Notes under the pieces: generated by a model
The model's input: only the letters and a program-made list of their open reading frames with translations
Database searches by the model: none
Told to the model about the DNA's origin: nothing
Shown: positions 1 to 9,816 of the stretch, piece by piece
Position numbering within the stretch: position 1 is the stretch's first letter
Layout of the letters: every line of letters begins with the position of its first letter
NCBI GenBank assembly: GCA_900446925.1
Contig: UAVY01000007.1
Span: forward strand, 62,001-126,000
From: Citrobacter koseri
GTDB lineage: Bacteria > Pseudomonadota > Gammaproteobacteria > Enterobacterales > Enterobacteriaceae
DNA length: 64,000 bases
Reading direction: 5' to 3'
Program-made: the position numbers and the translations under genes

Positions 1-120
1 ACCATTAACGGCACCAAAGCGTCTACCAGCGATGGTCTGGCGATTTGGGATGAGCAGGCGATCTCCATCCATGCCGACAGCGATAGCGAAGTGTTGTTGT
101 TCGACCTGCCGCCAGTTTAA
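1..120 (+). CDS. yhhW: Pirin-family quercetinase YhhW, C-terminal end
   Basis: The first 39 codons and a TAA stop are the tail of a longer gene that enters from before the window. The translated tail (SDGLAIWDEQAIS, ending LLFDLPPV) matches my memory of the C-terminus of E. coli YhhW, a cupin-fold pirin homologue able to oxidise quercetin. No metal-binding residues lie in the visible part, so function rests on the match alone. The position just upstream of gntR is the same as in E. coli. Confidence 0.8.
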   Translation, partial: TINGTKASTSDGLAIWDEQAISIHADSDSEVLLFDLPPV

Positions 121-133
121 ATTTGCGTAATCT

Positions 134-210
134 TGCCCGATGGCGCGCAGCTTATCGGGCCTACGCGCTGATCCAGGCCGGATAAGACGCGAAAGCGTCG
201 CCATCCGGCT
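134..210. repeat. REP pair (BIME) between yhhW and gntR
   Basis: Two imperfect palindromes of the enterobacterial REP type, in opposite orientation: one around 135-160 (GCCCGATGGCGC with TTATCGGGC) and one around 176-210 (GGCCGGATAAGACG with CGTCGCCATCCGGC). Such pairs lie outside genes and can act as mRNA stabilisers or gyrase and IHF targets. Confidence 0.75.
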
Positions 211-285
211 TTTCATCGTTTGTCATTAATTCCGCACGTCCGTGGTAAACTGGGGAAATCTATCCCTTTTATGCCTTTCAGGACG

Positions 286-1281
286 ATGAAAAAGAAAAGA
301 CCCGTACTTCAGGATGTGGCTGACCGCGTAGGCGTGACCAAAATGACGGTCAGCCGTTTTCTGCGTAACCCGGAGCAGGTCTCCGTCGCGCTGCGGGGCA
401 AGATCGCTGCTGCACTTGATGAACTGGGTTACATTCCCAATCGTGCTCCCGATATTCTTTCTAACGCGACCAGCCGTGCGGTGGGCGTTCTGCTGCCGTC
501 GTTAACCAACCAGGTTTTCGCCGAGGTGTTACGCGGAATTGAGACCGTCACCGATGCCCACGGCTACCAGACGATGCTGGCGCACTACGGCTATAAGCCG
601 GAAATGGAGCAGGAACGTCTGGAGTCGATGCTGTCATGGAACATTGACGGGCTAATCCTCACTGAACGTACCCATACGCCGCGCACGCTCAAAATGATTG
701 AAGTCGCGGGCATTCCGGTGGTGGAGCTGATGGACAGCAAATCGCCATGCCTCGATATCGCCGTCGGTTTTGACAACTTTGAAGCCGCTCGTCAGATGAC
801 CGCCGCGATTATCGCGCGTGGCCATCGTCATATCGCCTATCTGGGGGCGCGCCTCGACGAACGTACTATCATCAAACAGAAGGGCTATGAACAGGCCATG
901 CTGGACGCCGGGCTGGTGCCCTACAGCGTGATGGTGGAGCAATCGTCGTCTTACTCTTCCGGGATTGAGCTGATCCGCCAGGCAAGACGTGAATACCCGC
1001 AACTGGACGGTATTTTCTGTACCAACGATGACCTTGCCGTCGGGGCGGCGTTCGAATGCCAGCGTTTAGGGCTCAAAATTCCTGATGATATGGCGATTGC
1101 CGGTTTCCACGGCCACGACATTGGTCAGGTGATGGAACCGCGTCTGGCCAGCGTACTCACGCCGCGTGAGCGGATGGGCAGTATCGGCGCAGAGCGCCTG
1201 CTGGCGCGCATACGCGGTGAAGCGGTGACGCCTAAAATGTTAGATTTAGGTTTCACCTTGTCACCGGGTGGATCTATTTAG
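286..1281 (+). CDS. gntR: Gluconate repressor GntR
   Basis: LacI/GalR-family repressor that controls gluconate uptake and phosphorylation and releases DNA when gluconate is bound. The start at 286 (MKKKRPVLQ) gives 331 residues, the E. coli length; the reading frame is open back to 220 but the extra residues are not conserved. The N-terminal helix-turn-helix with the LacI hallmark (LQDVADRVGVTKMTVSRFL) covers about residues 7-27, followed by a hinge (about 45-60) and a periplasmic-binding-protein-like core ending in LGFTLSPGGSI. It sits directly upstream of gntKU, with its predicted operators in the 1282-1420 gap. No frameshift. Confidence 0.95.
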   Translation: MKKKRPVLQDVADRVGVTKMTVSRFLRNPEQVSVALRGKIAAALDELGYIPNRAPDILSNATSRAVGVLLPSLTNQVFAEVLRGIETVTDAHGYQTMLAHYGYKPEMEQERLESMLSWNIDGLILTERTHTPRTLKMIEVAGIPVVELMDSKSPCLDIAVGFDNFEAARQMTAAIIARGHRHIAYLGARLDERTIIKQKGYEQAMLDAGLVPYSVMVEQSSSYSSGIELIRQARREYPQLDGIFCTNDDLAVGAAFECQRLGLKIPDDMAIAGFHGHDIGQVMEPRLASVLTPRERMGSIGAERLLARIRGEAVTPKMLDLGFTLSPGGSI

Positions 1282-1289
1282 TCCAACAA

Positions 1290-1311
1290 ATTTGAAGTAG
1301 CTCACACTTAT
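1290..1311 (+). promoter_or_regulatory. CRP site upstream of gntK
   Basis: TTTGA-AGTAGC-TCACA at 1291-1306 matches the CRP consensus TGTGA-N6-TCACA with one weak half. It lies about 115 nt before the gntK start, in line with the known catabolite control of gntKU. Assignment is by motif only. Confidence 0.6.
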
Positions 1312-1360
1312 TCACTTCTGCCACGAATGGATATTGCTTCTATTCTGGTCCGGCCGGACA

Positions 1361-1390
1361 ATGTTACCGATAACAGTTACCCGTAACAAT
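1361..1390 (+). promoter_or_regulatory. Tandem GntR operators of gntKU
   Basis: Two adjacent near-palindromes, ATGTTACCGATAACAG at 1361-1376 and GTTACCCGTAAC at 1376-1387, share the GTTACC core also seen twice upstream of gntT in this window. This is the established GntR recognition pattern. They lie 30-60 nt before the gntK start. Confidence 0.7.
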
Positions 1391-1420
1391 TCCTGATCCT
1401 TGTACTGTGGGGGCACCACT

Positions 1421-1951
1421 TTGAGCACGACTAACCATGATCACCACATTTACGTTCTGATGGGCGTATCAGGCAGTGGCAAATCCGCTGTCGCCAGCGA
1501 AGTGGCGCATCAGCTGCATGCCGCGTTTCTTGATGGCGATTTTCTCCATCCGCGTTGCAACATCATGAAAATGGCCTCCGGCGAGCCGTTGAATGACGAC
1601 GACCGCAAGCCGTGGTTACAGGCGCTGAACGATGCGGCATTTGCGATGCAGCGAACCAATAAGGTATCGCTGATTGTCTGTTCCGCACTGAAAAAACACT
1701 ATCGCGACCTGCTGCGCGACGGTAATCCAAACCTGTCTTTCATCTACCTGAAAGGGGATTTTGACGTTATCGAAAGCCGACTGAAGGCACGTAAAGGCCA
1801 CTTCTTTAAAACACAGATGCTGGTAACTCAGTTTGACACGCTGGAAGAGCCGGGCGCTGACGAGAGCGATGTACTGGTGGTGAATATCGATCAGCCGCTG
1901 GAAGGTGTCGTGGCAAGCACCATTGAGGTCATTAACAAAGGCAGTAAGTAG
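1421..1951 (+). CDS. gntK: Thermoresistant gluconokinase GntK
   Basis: Phosphorylates gluconate to 6-phosphogluconate with ATP, feeding the Entner-Doudoroff and pentose phosphate routes. The P-loop (MGVSGSGKS) lies near residues 14-22. The TTG start at 1421 gives 176 residues (LSTTNHDHHIY...), close to the 175 of E. coli; an ATG at 1400 is also in frame but adds residues not found in homologues. The stop overlaps the GTG start of gntU by one base, so the two are translationally coupled. Operators for GntR and CRP lie just upstream. No frameshift. Confidence 0.93.
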   Translation: MSTTNHDHHIYVLMGVSGSGKSAVASEVAHQLHAAFLDGDFLHPRCNIMKMASGEPLNDDDRKPWLQALNDAAFAMQRTNKVSLIVCSALKKHYRDLLRDGNPNLSFIYLKGDFDVIESRLKARKGHFFKTQMLVTQFDTLEEPGADESDVLVVNIDQPLEGVVASTIEVINKGSK

Positions 1952-3290
1952 TGAGTACATTAACGCTTGTTTTAACAGCAGTAGGTTCTGTTTTACTGCT
2001 GCTGTTTTTAGTGATGAAGGCGCGTATGCACGCCTTCGTTGCTTTGATGGTGGTGTCTATTGGCGCAGGTCTTTTTTCCGGTATGCCGCTCGATAAAATC
2101 GCGGCGACGATGGAAAAAGGGATGGGCGGTACGCTTGGCTTCCTGGCGATTGTCGTCGCACTGGGCGCCATGTTCGGCAAAATTTTGCATGAGACGGGCG
2201 CAGTCGATCAGATTGCCGTCAAAATGCTCAAATCTTTCGGCCACAGCCGCGCGCATTACGCGATTGGTCTGGCGGGGCTGATTTGCGCGCTGCCGCTGTT
2301 CTTTGAAGTCGCCATTGTGCTGCTGATCAGCGTCGCATTCTCTATGGCGCGCCATACCGGGACAAACCTTGTGAAGCTGGTCATTCCGCTGTTTGCGGGC
2401 GTGGCTGCGGCTGCGGCGTTTCTGCTGCCCGGGCCTGCGCCGATGCTGCTGGCGTCCCAAATGCACGCTGATTTTGGCTGGATGATCCTGATTGGTCTGT
2501 GCGCGGCAATCCCTGGCATGATCATCGCCGGGCCGCTGTTTGGTAATTTCATTGGCCGCTATGTGGAACTGCACGTCCCGGACGACATTACCGAACCGCA
2601 TCTGGGCGAAGGTAAAATGCCGTCGTTTGGCTTCAGCCTCTCGCTGATCCTGCTGCCGCTGGTGCTGGTAGGGCTGAAAACGATCGCCGCGCGCTTTGTT
2701 GCGGAAGGTTCCAGCGCTTACGAATGGTTTGAGTTTATCGGCCACCCGTTCACCGCGATTCTGGTGGCGTGCCTGGTGGCAATCTATGGCCTGGCGGTGC
2801 GTCAGGGGATGGCGAAAGATAAAGTCATGGCGATCTGCGGTCAGGCGCTGCAACCGGCGGGCATTATTCTGTTGGTGATTGGCGCAGGCGGCGTGTTCAA
2901 GCAGGTTCTGGTGGATTCCGGCGTTGGCCCGGCGCTGGGCGAAGCGTTAACCGGCATGGGCTTGCCGATTGCTATCACCTGCTTCGTGCTGGCGGCAGCG
3001 GTGCGTATCATTCAGGGTTCCGCGACCGTCGCGTGCTTAACGGCGGTGGGGCTGGTGATGCCGGTGGTGGAACAACTGAACTTCTCCGGCGCGCAGATGG
3101 CGGCATTGTCTATCTGTATCGCGGGCGGTTCTATCGTGGTCAGCCACGTAAACGACGCGGTTTCTGGCTGTTCGGTAAATTCACTGGCGCGACCGAAGCG
3201 CAAACGCTGAAGACCTGGACGATGATGGAAACTATTCTCGGCACCGTCGGCGCGATTGTTGGTATGATTGCGTTCCAGCTTCTGAGCTGA
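1951..3290 (+). CDS. gntU: Low-affinity gluconate transporter GntU (one frameshift)
   Basis: Inner-membrane gluconate/H+ symporter of the GntP family, with many hydrophobic segments along its length. GTG start at 1951, overlapping the gntK stop. The reading frame breaks at about 3159, where GACGCGGTTTC should be GACGCGGGTTTC: one G is missing. Adding it restores HVNDAGFWLFGKFTG and the family C-terminus ending AFQLLS, giving 446 residues as in E. coli. Uncorrected, the protein stops early at 3210 after about 419 residues. The final third of the family motif (SHVNDAGFW) is also seen intact in GntT of this window. Confidence 0.9.
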
Positions 3291-3298
3291 GTCTTGTT

Positions 3299-3380
3299 GC
3301 CCGGTGGCGCGCCGCTTACCGAGCCTGCAAGTGAGCACATATCCACACCGTAGGCCGGGTAAGCGTAAGCGCCACCCGGC
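3299..3380. repeat. REP pair between gntU and yhgN
   Basis: Two REP-like palindromes: GCCCGGTGGCGC with its partner at 3299-3328, and GGCCGGGTAAGCG with CGCCACCCGGC at 3350-3380. They fill the gap between convergent genes. Confidence 0.7.
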
Positions 3381-3973
3381 TAGCCTTTCATCCACATCCG
3401 AATGCCGTCCAGGAACATCTGGGTCGCCATCATCACCAGAATCAACCCCATCAGACGTTCCAGCGCGTTAACCCCTTTCTCGCCCAGCAGACGCAGGAAC
3501 AGCGACGATTGCAGCAGAATCACAAACGTGCCGCCCCAGGCGATCAGCAGAGCGATGACCAGATGCCCCATCTGGTTCGGATACTGATGCGATAACAGCA
3601 TCAGCGTCGCCAGGATGGTCGGGCCCGCCACCAGAGGGATAGCCAGCGGTACGATAAACGGTTCTTCGCCCGCCGGGAGTCCGGCGCTGTTGCCTGATGC
3701 GCTGGGGAAAATCATCTTAATGGCGATCAGGAACAGAATAATCCCCCCGGAGATCGACACGGTTTCCGCCCGCAGGTTGAGAAAGGCCAAAATTTTCTCG
3801 CCCGCAAACAGGAAAATGAGCATCAGTAAAAGCGCAATAAACAGCTCACGAACCATAATCGCCCGGCGGCGCTTTGGTTCGGTATGTTTCAGTACGGACA
3901 TGAAAATGGGCAGGTTTCCGAGTGGATCCATAATCAGGATCAATAAAACTGCCGCTGAAATGATTTCATTCAT
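3380..3973 (-). CDS. yhgN: MarC-family inner-membrane protein YhgN
   Basis: 197-residue integral membrane protein of the MarC/UPF0056 family. About six hydrophobic segments alternate with short loops, including the family-typical IMDPLGNLPIFMSVL near residues 14-29 and VPLAIPLVAGPTILATL near 108-124. No biochemical activity is firmly established for this family, so transport should not be assumed. It lies convergent with gntU and divergent from asd, as in E. coli. No frameshift. Confidence 0.9.
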   Translation of the reverse strand: MNEIISAAVLLILIMDPLGNLPIFMSVLKHTEPKRRRAIMVRELFIALLLMLIFLFAGEKILAFLNLRAETVSISGGIILFLIAIKMIFPSASGNSAGLPAGEEPFIVPLAIPLVAGPTILATLMLLSHQYPNQMGHLVIALLIAWGGTFVILLQSSLFLRLLGEKGVNALERLMGLILVMMATQMFLDGIRMWMKG

Positions 3974-4164
3974 AACTCAAATTCCCTGATAATTACTGCG
4001 GACTTTCTGCTTGCTTAGGAAGCGGGATAAGTCGCATTACTGATGGCTTCGCTATCATTGATTAATTTCACTTGCGACTTTGGCTGCTTTTTGTATGGTG
4101 AAGGAAGAACCAGTAGGACACTGGTTTGCATACACAGCACACATCTTTGCAGGAAAAAAACGCT

Positions 4165-5271
4165 ATGAAAAATGTTGGTTTTATCGGCTGGCGCGGTATG
4201 GTCGGCTCTGTACTCATGCAACGCATGGTTGAAGAGCGCGACTTCGATGCCATTCGCCCTGTTTTCTTTTCTACTTCCCAGCTTGGGCAGGCAGCGCCGA
4301 CGTTCGGCGGTACGCCCGGCGGCACACTTCAGGATGCCTTTGATCTCGACGCGCTGAAGGCGCTTGATATCATTGTGACCTGTCAGGGCGGCGATTATAC
4401 CAACGAAATCTATCCAAAGCTCCGTGAAAGCGGCTGGCAGGGCTACTGGATTGACGCAGCATCCTCGCTGCGCATGAAAGACGACGCCATCATTATTCTT
4501 GATCCGGTTAACCAGGATGTCATTACCGACGGCCTGAACAACGGCATTAAAACCTTCGTCGGCGGTAACTGTACCGTCAGCCTGATGCTGATGTCGCTGG
4601 GCGGTCTGTTTGCTAATGACCTGGTGGACTGGGTTTCTGTTGCGACTTACCAGGCGGCGTCCGGCGGCGGCGCGCGTCATATGCGCGAACTGCTGGCGCA
4701 GATGGGCCACTTGTACGGTCACGTAGCCGATGAGCTGGCGACGCCTTCTTCCGCGATCCTCGACATTGAGCGCAAAGTGACGACCCTGACCCGCAGTGGC
4801 GACCTGCCGGTTGATAACTTTGGCGTACCGCTGGCGGGCAGCCTGATTCCGTGGATCGACAAACAGCTCGATAACGGCCAGAGCCGCGAAGAGTGGAAAG
4901 GCCAGGCGGAAACCAACAAAATTCTCAACACCTCTTCCGTGATCCCGGTGGATGGTCTGTGCGTGCGCGTCGGCGCGCTGCGCTGCCACAGCCAGGCGTT
5001 CACCATTAAACTGAAAAAAGACGTGTCTGTTCCGACCGTGGAAGAACTGCTGGCCGCGCACAACCCGTGGGCGAAAGTGGTACCCAACGATCGTGACATT
5101 ACCCTGCGTGAGTTAACCCCGGCTGCCGTTACCGGCACGCTCACCACGCCGGTTGGCCGCCTGCGTAAGCTGAACATGGGGCCGGAGTTCCTCTCCGCCT
5201 TTACCGTTGGCGACCAGCTGCTTTGGGGCGCGGCAGAACCGCTGCGCCGTATGCTGCGTCAGCTGGCGTAA
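4165..5271 (+). CDS. asd: Aspartate-semialdehyde dehydrogenase Asd
   Basis: NADPH-dependent reduction of aspartyl phosphate to aspartate semialdehyde, the branch point to lysine, diaminopimelate, threonine and methionine. The ATG at 4165 ([15 protein letters not shown]) is preceded by AGGAAAAAAACGCT and gives 368 residues, the family length; an upstream in-frame ATG at 4126 adds non-conserved residues. The N-terminal nucleotide-binding loop GWRGMVGS (about 8-15) and the active-site cysteine in GGNCTVSLM (about residue 135) are present. Single-gene unit followed by a REP pair. No frameshift. Confidence 0.95.
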   Translation: MKNVGFIGWRGMVGSVLMQRMVEERDFDAIRPVFFSTSQLGQAAPTFGGTPGGTLQDAFDLDALKALDIIVTCQGGDYTNEIYPKLRESGWQGYWIDAASSLRMKDDAIIILDPVNQDVITDGLNNGIKTFVGGNCTVSLMLMSLGGLFANDLVDWVSVATYQAASGGGARHMRELLAQMGHLYGHVADELATPSSAILDIERKVTTLTRSGDLPVDNFGVPLAGSLIPWIDKQLDNGQSREEWKGQAETNKILNTSSVIPVDGLCVRVGALRCHSQAFTIKLKKDVSVPTVEELLAAHNPWAKVVPNDRDITLRELTPAAVTGTLTTPVGRLRKLNMGPEFLSAFTVGDQLLWGAAEPLRRMLRQLA

Positions 5272-5285
5272 TTGTGGATTGCCTA

Positions 5286-5358
5286 GTGGCGCGATGCTTA
5301 TCAGGCCCACCAATAACGTGAATCATCAGGCCGGATAACGCATCGCCGCCATCCGGCA
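5286..5358. repeat. REP pair downstream of asd
   Basis: GTGGCGCGATGCTTATCAGGCC at about 5286-5308 and GGCCGGATAACGC with GCCGCCATCCGGC at 5328-5356 form a two-REP BIME immediately after asd. Confidence 0.7.
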
Positions 5359-5412
5359 AACAAAACAGAGTTTAAATGTTGGGTGCTGAGTCACCCTTTT
5401 TTTTTGCGTAAT

Positions 5413-5634
5413 ACAGGAGTAAGCGCAGATGTTCCAATATTTACCAGGAGTAAGATAAAGCATTGGCTATTCTTTAAGGGTGTCTTAATACCGGAGGTAT
5501 TAAGCCTTAGCCTGAAGGTGGGACGGGGCAGAGAGGATGCACATTGGTGCTGCGCCGTTCAGGTCAAAGAAGTGTCACAACCTGATGTCGAAGATCAGTT
5601 GGAAGGGGTGACACCATAAAACAGGAAGACAGCC
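5413..5634 (+). promoter_or_regulatory. Leader of glgB with repeated A(N)GGA motifs
   Basis: Part of the 363-base gap between asd and glgB (5272-5634); beyond the REP pair at 5286-5358 I see no gene in it. The leader holds ACAGGAG at 5413-5419, ACCAGGAG at 5443-5450, a GGA-loop hairpin at 5484-5504 and ACAGGAAG at 5621-5628, which is also the glgB ribosome binding site. CsrA binds RNA motifs of the type A(N)GGA, best in hairpin loops, and represses glycogen genes in E. coli. That this leader is a CsrA target is my inference. A 78-codon open frame at 5383-5619 has no family resemblance and is not called. Confidence 0.45.
5484..5504 (+). promoter_or_regulatory. Perfect hairpin with GGA loop in the glgB leader
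   Basis: CTTAATACC at 5484-5492 is exactly complementary to GGTATTAAG at 5496-5504, leaving the triloop GGA at 5493-5495. No T-run follows, so it is not a terminator. It could be a CsrA-binding hairpin or a DNA operator. Confidence 0.5.
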
Positions 5635-7822
5635 ATGTCCGATCGTATCGATAGAGACGTGATTAATGCGCTAATTGCGGGCCATTTTGCGGACCCTTTT
5701 TCCGTACTTGGTATGCACCAAACCACCGCGGGACTGGAAGTCCGCGCCCTATTGCCTGATGCCACCGAAGTGTGGGTGATTGAACCGAAAACCGGACGTA
5801 AAGTCGGCAAACTGGAATGTATCGACTCACGCGGTTTTTTTAGCGGTGTGCTCCCCCGACGCAAAAATTTCTTTCGCTATCAGCTCGCTGTTGTCTGGCA
5901 TGGACAGCAGAATCTGATTGACGATCCTTACCGTTTTGGCCCGCTGATCCAGGAAATGGATGCCTGGTTGCTGTCTGAAGGCACGCATTTACGCCCGTAT
6001 GAAACGCTGGGCGCACATGCCGACACAATGGACGGCGTTACTGGAACCCGTTTTTCCGTCTGGGCGCCGAATGCCCAGCGCGTCTCCGTCGTTGGGCAAT
6101 TCAACTACTGGGATGGTCGCCGCCACCCGATGCGCCTGCGCAAAGAGAGCGGTATCTGGGAGCTGTTTATTCCCGGCGCGCAACACGGTCAGTTGTACAA
6201 ATTCGAGATGATCGATGCGCATGGCAAGCTGAGAATCAAAGCCGACCCGTATGCGTTTGAAGCGCAAATGCGCCCGGAAACGGCCTCGCTGATCTGCGGT
6301 CTACCGGAAAAAGTGGTGCAGACGGAAGAGCGCAAACAAGCCAACCGGTTCGATGCGCCTGTCTCCATCTATGAAGTGCATCTGGGCTCGTGGCGTCGTC
6401 ATACCGATAACAATTTCTGGCTGAGCTACCGCGAACTGGCGGATCAGCTTATTCCATACGTAAAATGGATGGGCTTTACCCACCTCGAACTGCTTCCTGT
6501 TAATGAACATCCCTTTGATGGCAGCTGGGGCTACCAGCCGACCGGGCTGTATGCGCCGACCCGCCGTTTCGGCACGCGCGATGACTTCCGCTATTTCATC
6601 AATGCCGCTCATCAGGCGGGTCTGAACGTCATTCTTGACTGGGTGCCGGGCCACTTCCCGTCGGATGATTTTGGTCTGGCGGATTTCGACGGCACCAAAC
6701 TGTATGAGCACAGCGACCCGCGCGAAGGGTATCACCAGGACTGGAACACGCTTATCTATAACTACGGGCGCCGTGAAGTCAGCAACTATCTGGTCGGGAA
6801 CGCACTTTACTGGATTGAGCGTTTCGGCATTGATGCGCTGCGTGTAGACGCCGTGGCGTCGATGATTTACCGCGACTACAGCCGCAAAGAAGGCGAGTGG
6901 ATCCCCAACGAGTTCGGCGGGCGTGAGAACCTGGAAGCCATTGAGTTCTTACGCAATACCAACCGTATTCTGGGAGAACAGGTGTCTGGCGCGGTGAGCA
7001 TGGCCGAGGAGTCCACTGACTTCGCTGGCGTGTCCCGACCACAGGATATGGGCGGACTGGGTTTCTGGTACAAATGGAACCTGGGCTGGATGCATGACAC
7101 GCTGGACTACATGAAGCTGGACCCGGTTCATCGCCAGTATCATCACGATAAGCTGACCTTCGGCATGCTCTACAACTACACCGAAAACTTTGTCCTGCCG
7201 CTGTCGCATGACGAAGTGGTGCATGGCAAAAAATCGATTCTCGACCGTATGCCTGGCGACGCCTGGCAGAAATTCGCCAACCTGCGCGCCTATTACGGCT
7301 GGATGTGGGCGTTCCCCGGTAAGAAACTGCTGTTTATGGGCAACGAGTTCGCCCAGGGGCGCGAGTGGAACCACGACGCCAGCCTTGACTGGCATCTGCT
7401 GGAAGGCGGCGACAACTGGCACCACGGCGTACAACGGCTGGTGCGCGATCTCAACCATACCTATCGCCACCATAAAGCGCTGCATGAACTTGATTTTGAC
7501 GCTTACGGTTTTGAATGGCTGGTGGTGGATGATAACGAACGTTCGGTGCTGATTTTTGTCCGCCGCGATAAAGTCGGCAATGAAATCATCGTCGCCAGCA
7601 ACTTTACCCCGGTGCCGCGCCATGACTATCGTTTTGGCATCAATCAGCCAGGGAAATGGCGGGAGATTGTGAATACCGATTCCATGCACTACCACGGCAG
7701 CAATACCGGCAACGGCGGGGTGGTGCACAGCGACGAGATCGCCAGCCACGGCCGCCAGCACTCCATTGAGTCTGACGCTGCCGCCGCTGGCCACCATCTG
7801 GCTTGTGCGGGAGGGTGAATGA
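5635..7822 (+). CDS. glgB: 1,4-alpha-glucan branching enzyme GlgB (frameshift near the end)
   Basis: Introduces alpha-1,6 branches into glycogen. N-terminal beta-sandwich domains cover about residues 1-225, followed by a GH13 TIM barrel with the catalytic regions [10 protein letters not shown] (nucleophile Asp), MAEEST (acid Glu) and [12 protein letters not shown], then a C-terminal beta domain. An extra C at about 7763 (CACTCCATTG for CACTCATTG) changes the last 20 residues to a junk tail ending at 7818. Corrected, the protein ends LVREGE at 7822 with 728 residues, the E. coli length, and its stop overlaps the glgX start in ATGA. First gene of the glgBXCAP operon. Confidence 0.93.
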
Positions 7823-9796
7823 CGCAACTGGCAACCGGCAAAGCGACACCGCATGGCGCGACGTATGACGGTCATGGCGTCAACTTCACGCTTTTTTCGG
7901 CGCATGCGGAGCGCGTTGAACTGTGCGTGTTTGATGCGCTTGGCAATGAGCAGCGGTATGACCTGCCGGGGCGCAGCGGCGATGTCTGGCACGGCTATCT
8001 TGCCGACGCCAGACCCGGCCTGCGCTACGGGTATCGCGTACACGGCCCGTGGCAACCCGCGCAAGGGCACCGCTTTAACCCGGCAAAACTGCTTATCGAT
8101 CCCTGCGCTCGCCGCGTTGAAGGAGAGCTGAAGGATAACCCGCTGCTGCACGGCGGGTACGACGAGCCGGATCATCGTGATAATGCCGCCGTTGCCCTGA
8201 AGTGCGTTGTCACCGCCGACCGCTATGACTGGGAAGATGACGCCCCGCCGCGCACGCCGTGGGGCAACACGGTCATCTACGAAGCGCATGTGAAGGGGCT
8301 GACGTACCTGCATCCGGCGATCCCGTCAGAGATTCGCGGCACCTGGAAGGCGCTGGGCCATCCGGTGATGATCGCGGTATTTCAAGCAGTTGGGCATTAC
8401 CGCGCTGGAGCTGTTGCCGGTGGCGCATTTTGCCAGTGAACCGCGCTTACAGCGCCTGGGGCTGTCGAATTACTGGGGCTATAACCCGGTGGCGATGTTC
8501 GCGCTGCATCCGGCTTATGCCTGCTCCCCGGAAACGGCGCTGGATGAGTTTCGCGATGCCATCAAAGCGCTGCATAAAGCCGGTATTGAAGTCATTCTTG
8601 ATATTGTGCTGAACCATAGCGCGGAGCTGGATCTCGATGGGCCACTCTTCTCCCTGCGCGGAATCGACAACCCGTAGCTATTATTGGATCAAGGAGGATG
8701 GCGACTATCACAACTGGACCGGCTGCGGCAACACCCTCAATCTGAGCCATCCCCGGTGTGGTGGAGTTTGCGTGCGAGTGCCTGCGCTACTGGGTTGAAA
8801 CATGCCATGTGGACGGTTTTCGTTTTGATCTGGCCTCCGTGATGGGGCGCACCCCGGCGTTCCGTCAGGATGCGCCGCTGTTTACCGCCATCAACAATTG
8901 CCCGGTATTGTCGAGCGTGAAGCTCATTGCTGAGCCCTGGGATATCGGCGAAGGCGGCTATCAGGTGGGGAATTTCCCGCCGCCGTTTGCCGAGTGGAAC
9001 GACCATTTCCGTGACGCGGCCCGCCGCTTCTGGTTGCAACGCAATCTGCCCCTCGGTGAGTTTGCCGGACGTTTCGCCGGTTCCAGCGATGTGTTTTAAA
9101 CGCCACGATCGCCTGCCCAATGCGTCCGTCAATCTGATCACCGCGCATGACGGTTTTACGCTGCGCGACTGTGTTTGTTTCAATCAGAAACACAATGAGG
9201 CGAACGGTGAGGAAAATCGGGACGGCACCAACAACAATTACAGTGATAATCATGGTAAAGAGGGATTAGGCGGCACGCTGGATCTGATTGAACGGCGGCG
9301 CGACAGCATTCACGCCCTGCTGACCACGTTGTTGCTCTCTCAGGGAACGCCGATGCTGCTGGCGGGCGATGAACACGGCCATAGCCAGCACGGCAACAAT
9401 AACGCTTACTGCCAGGATAACGCGTTAACCTGGCTGGACTGGCAGCAGGCAAACAGTGGGCTAACCACCTTTACCGCTGCATTGATTCATCTTCGCCAGC
9501 AGATACCGGCATTAGTGGGAAATCGCTGGTGGGAAGAAAATGACGGCAATGTTCGTTGGCTGAATAAAAATGCAGAGCCCTTAAGCGCGGGCGAGTGGGA
9601 AAACGGGCCGAAACAGATGCAGATCCTGCTTTCAGACCGCTTCCTTATCGCGATAAACGCCACGCTTGAGGTGACAGATATCGTTTTACCTGAAGGGGAG
9701 TGGCACGCTATTCCCCCATTCGCTGGAGAGGATAATCCGGTGATTACGGCTGTCTGGCAGGGACCTGCGCACGGACTGTGTGTGTTCCAGAGATGA
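7819..9796 (+). CDS. glgX: Glycogen debranching enzyme GlgX (four frameshifts)
   Basis: GH13 isoamylase-type enzyme that removes the short branches left by glycogen phosphorylase. The ATG at 7819 overlaps the corrected glgB stop. Extra bases at about 8377 (G), 8671 (C), 8755 (C) and 9096 (T) split the gene over all three frames. Removing them yields 657 residues, the E. coli length, with [11 protein letters not shown] (catalytic Asp), LIAEPWD (catalytic Glu) and [10 protein letters not shown] in order. The N-terminal carbohydrate-binding module begins [20 protein letters not shown]. Glycogen operon context is unambiguous. Confidence 0.9.
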
Positions 9797-9799
9797 TAA

Positions 9800-9816
9800 A
9801 AAAGGAGTTAGTCATG
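9800..9816 (+). promoter_or_regulatory. glgC ribosome binding site, likely CsrA target
   Basis: AAAAAAGGAGTTAGTC precedes the ATG at 9814. In E. coli CsrA is known to bind the glgC leader at GGA motifs including the Shine-Dalgarno sequence and to block translation. The AAGGAG motif is kept here. Confidence 0.5.

Noticed and set aside
2008..2853. Open frames opposite gntU, and similar long ones opposite malT, malP, feoB and glgP
   Set aside because: All are antisense to recognised genes in a GC-rich genome and show no conserved motif.
3150..3165. Programmed frameshifting in gntU, glgX and others
   Set aside because: The sites lack slippery heptamers with downstream structures, differ from gene to gene, and the families are not known to use frameshifting.
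4015..5061. A 348-codon open frame on the minus strand opposite asd
   Set aside because: It is the antisense of a well-conserved gene; its composition (rich in His, Gln, Arg, Val) is typical of such shadows and no domain is recognisable.
5383..5619. A 78-codon open frame in the glgB leader
   Set aside because: No similarity to any family I recognise and it spans the GGA hairpin; better explained as leader RNA.
6949..8313. A 454-codon open frame on the minus strand across glgB and glgX
   Set aside because: Shadow of two conserved coding regions; no family resemblance and no ribosome binding site.
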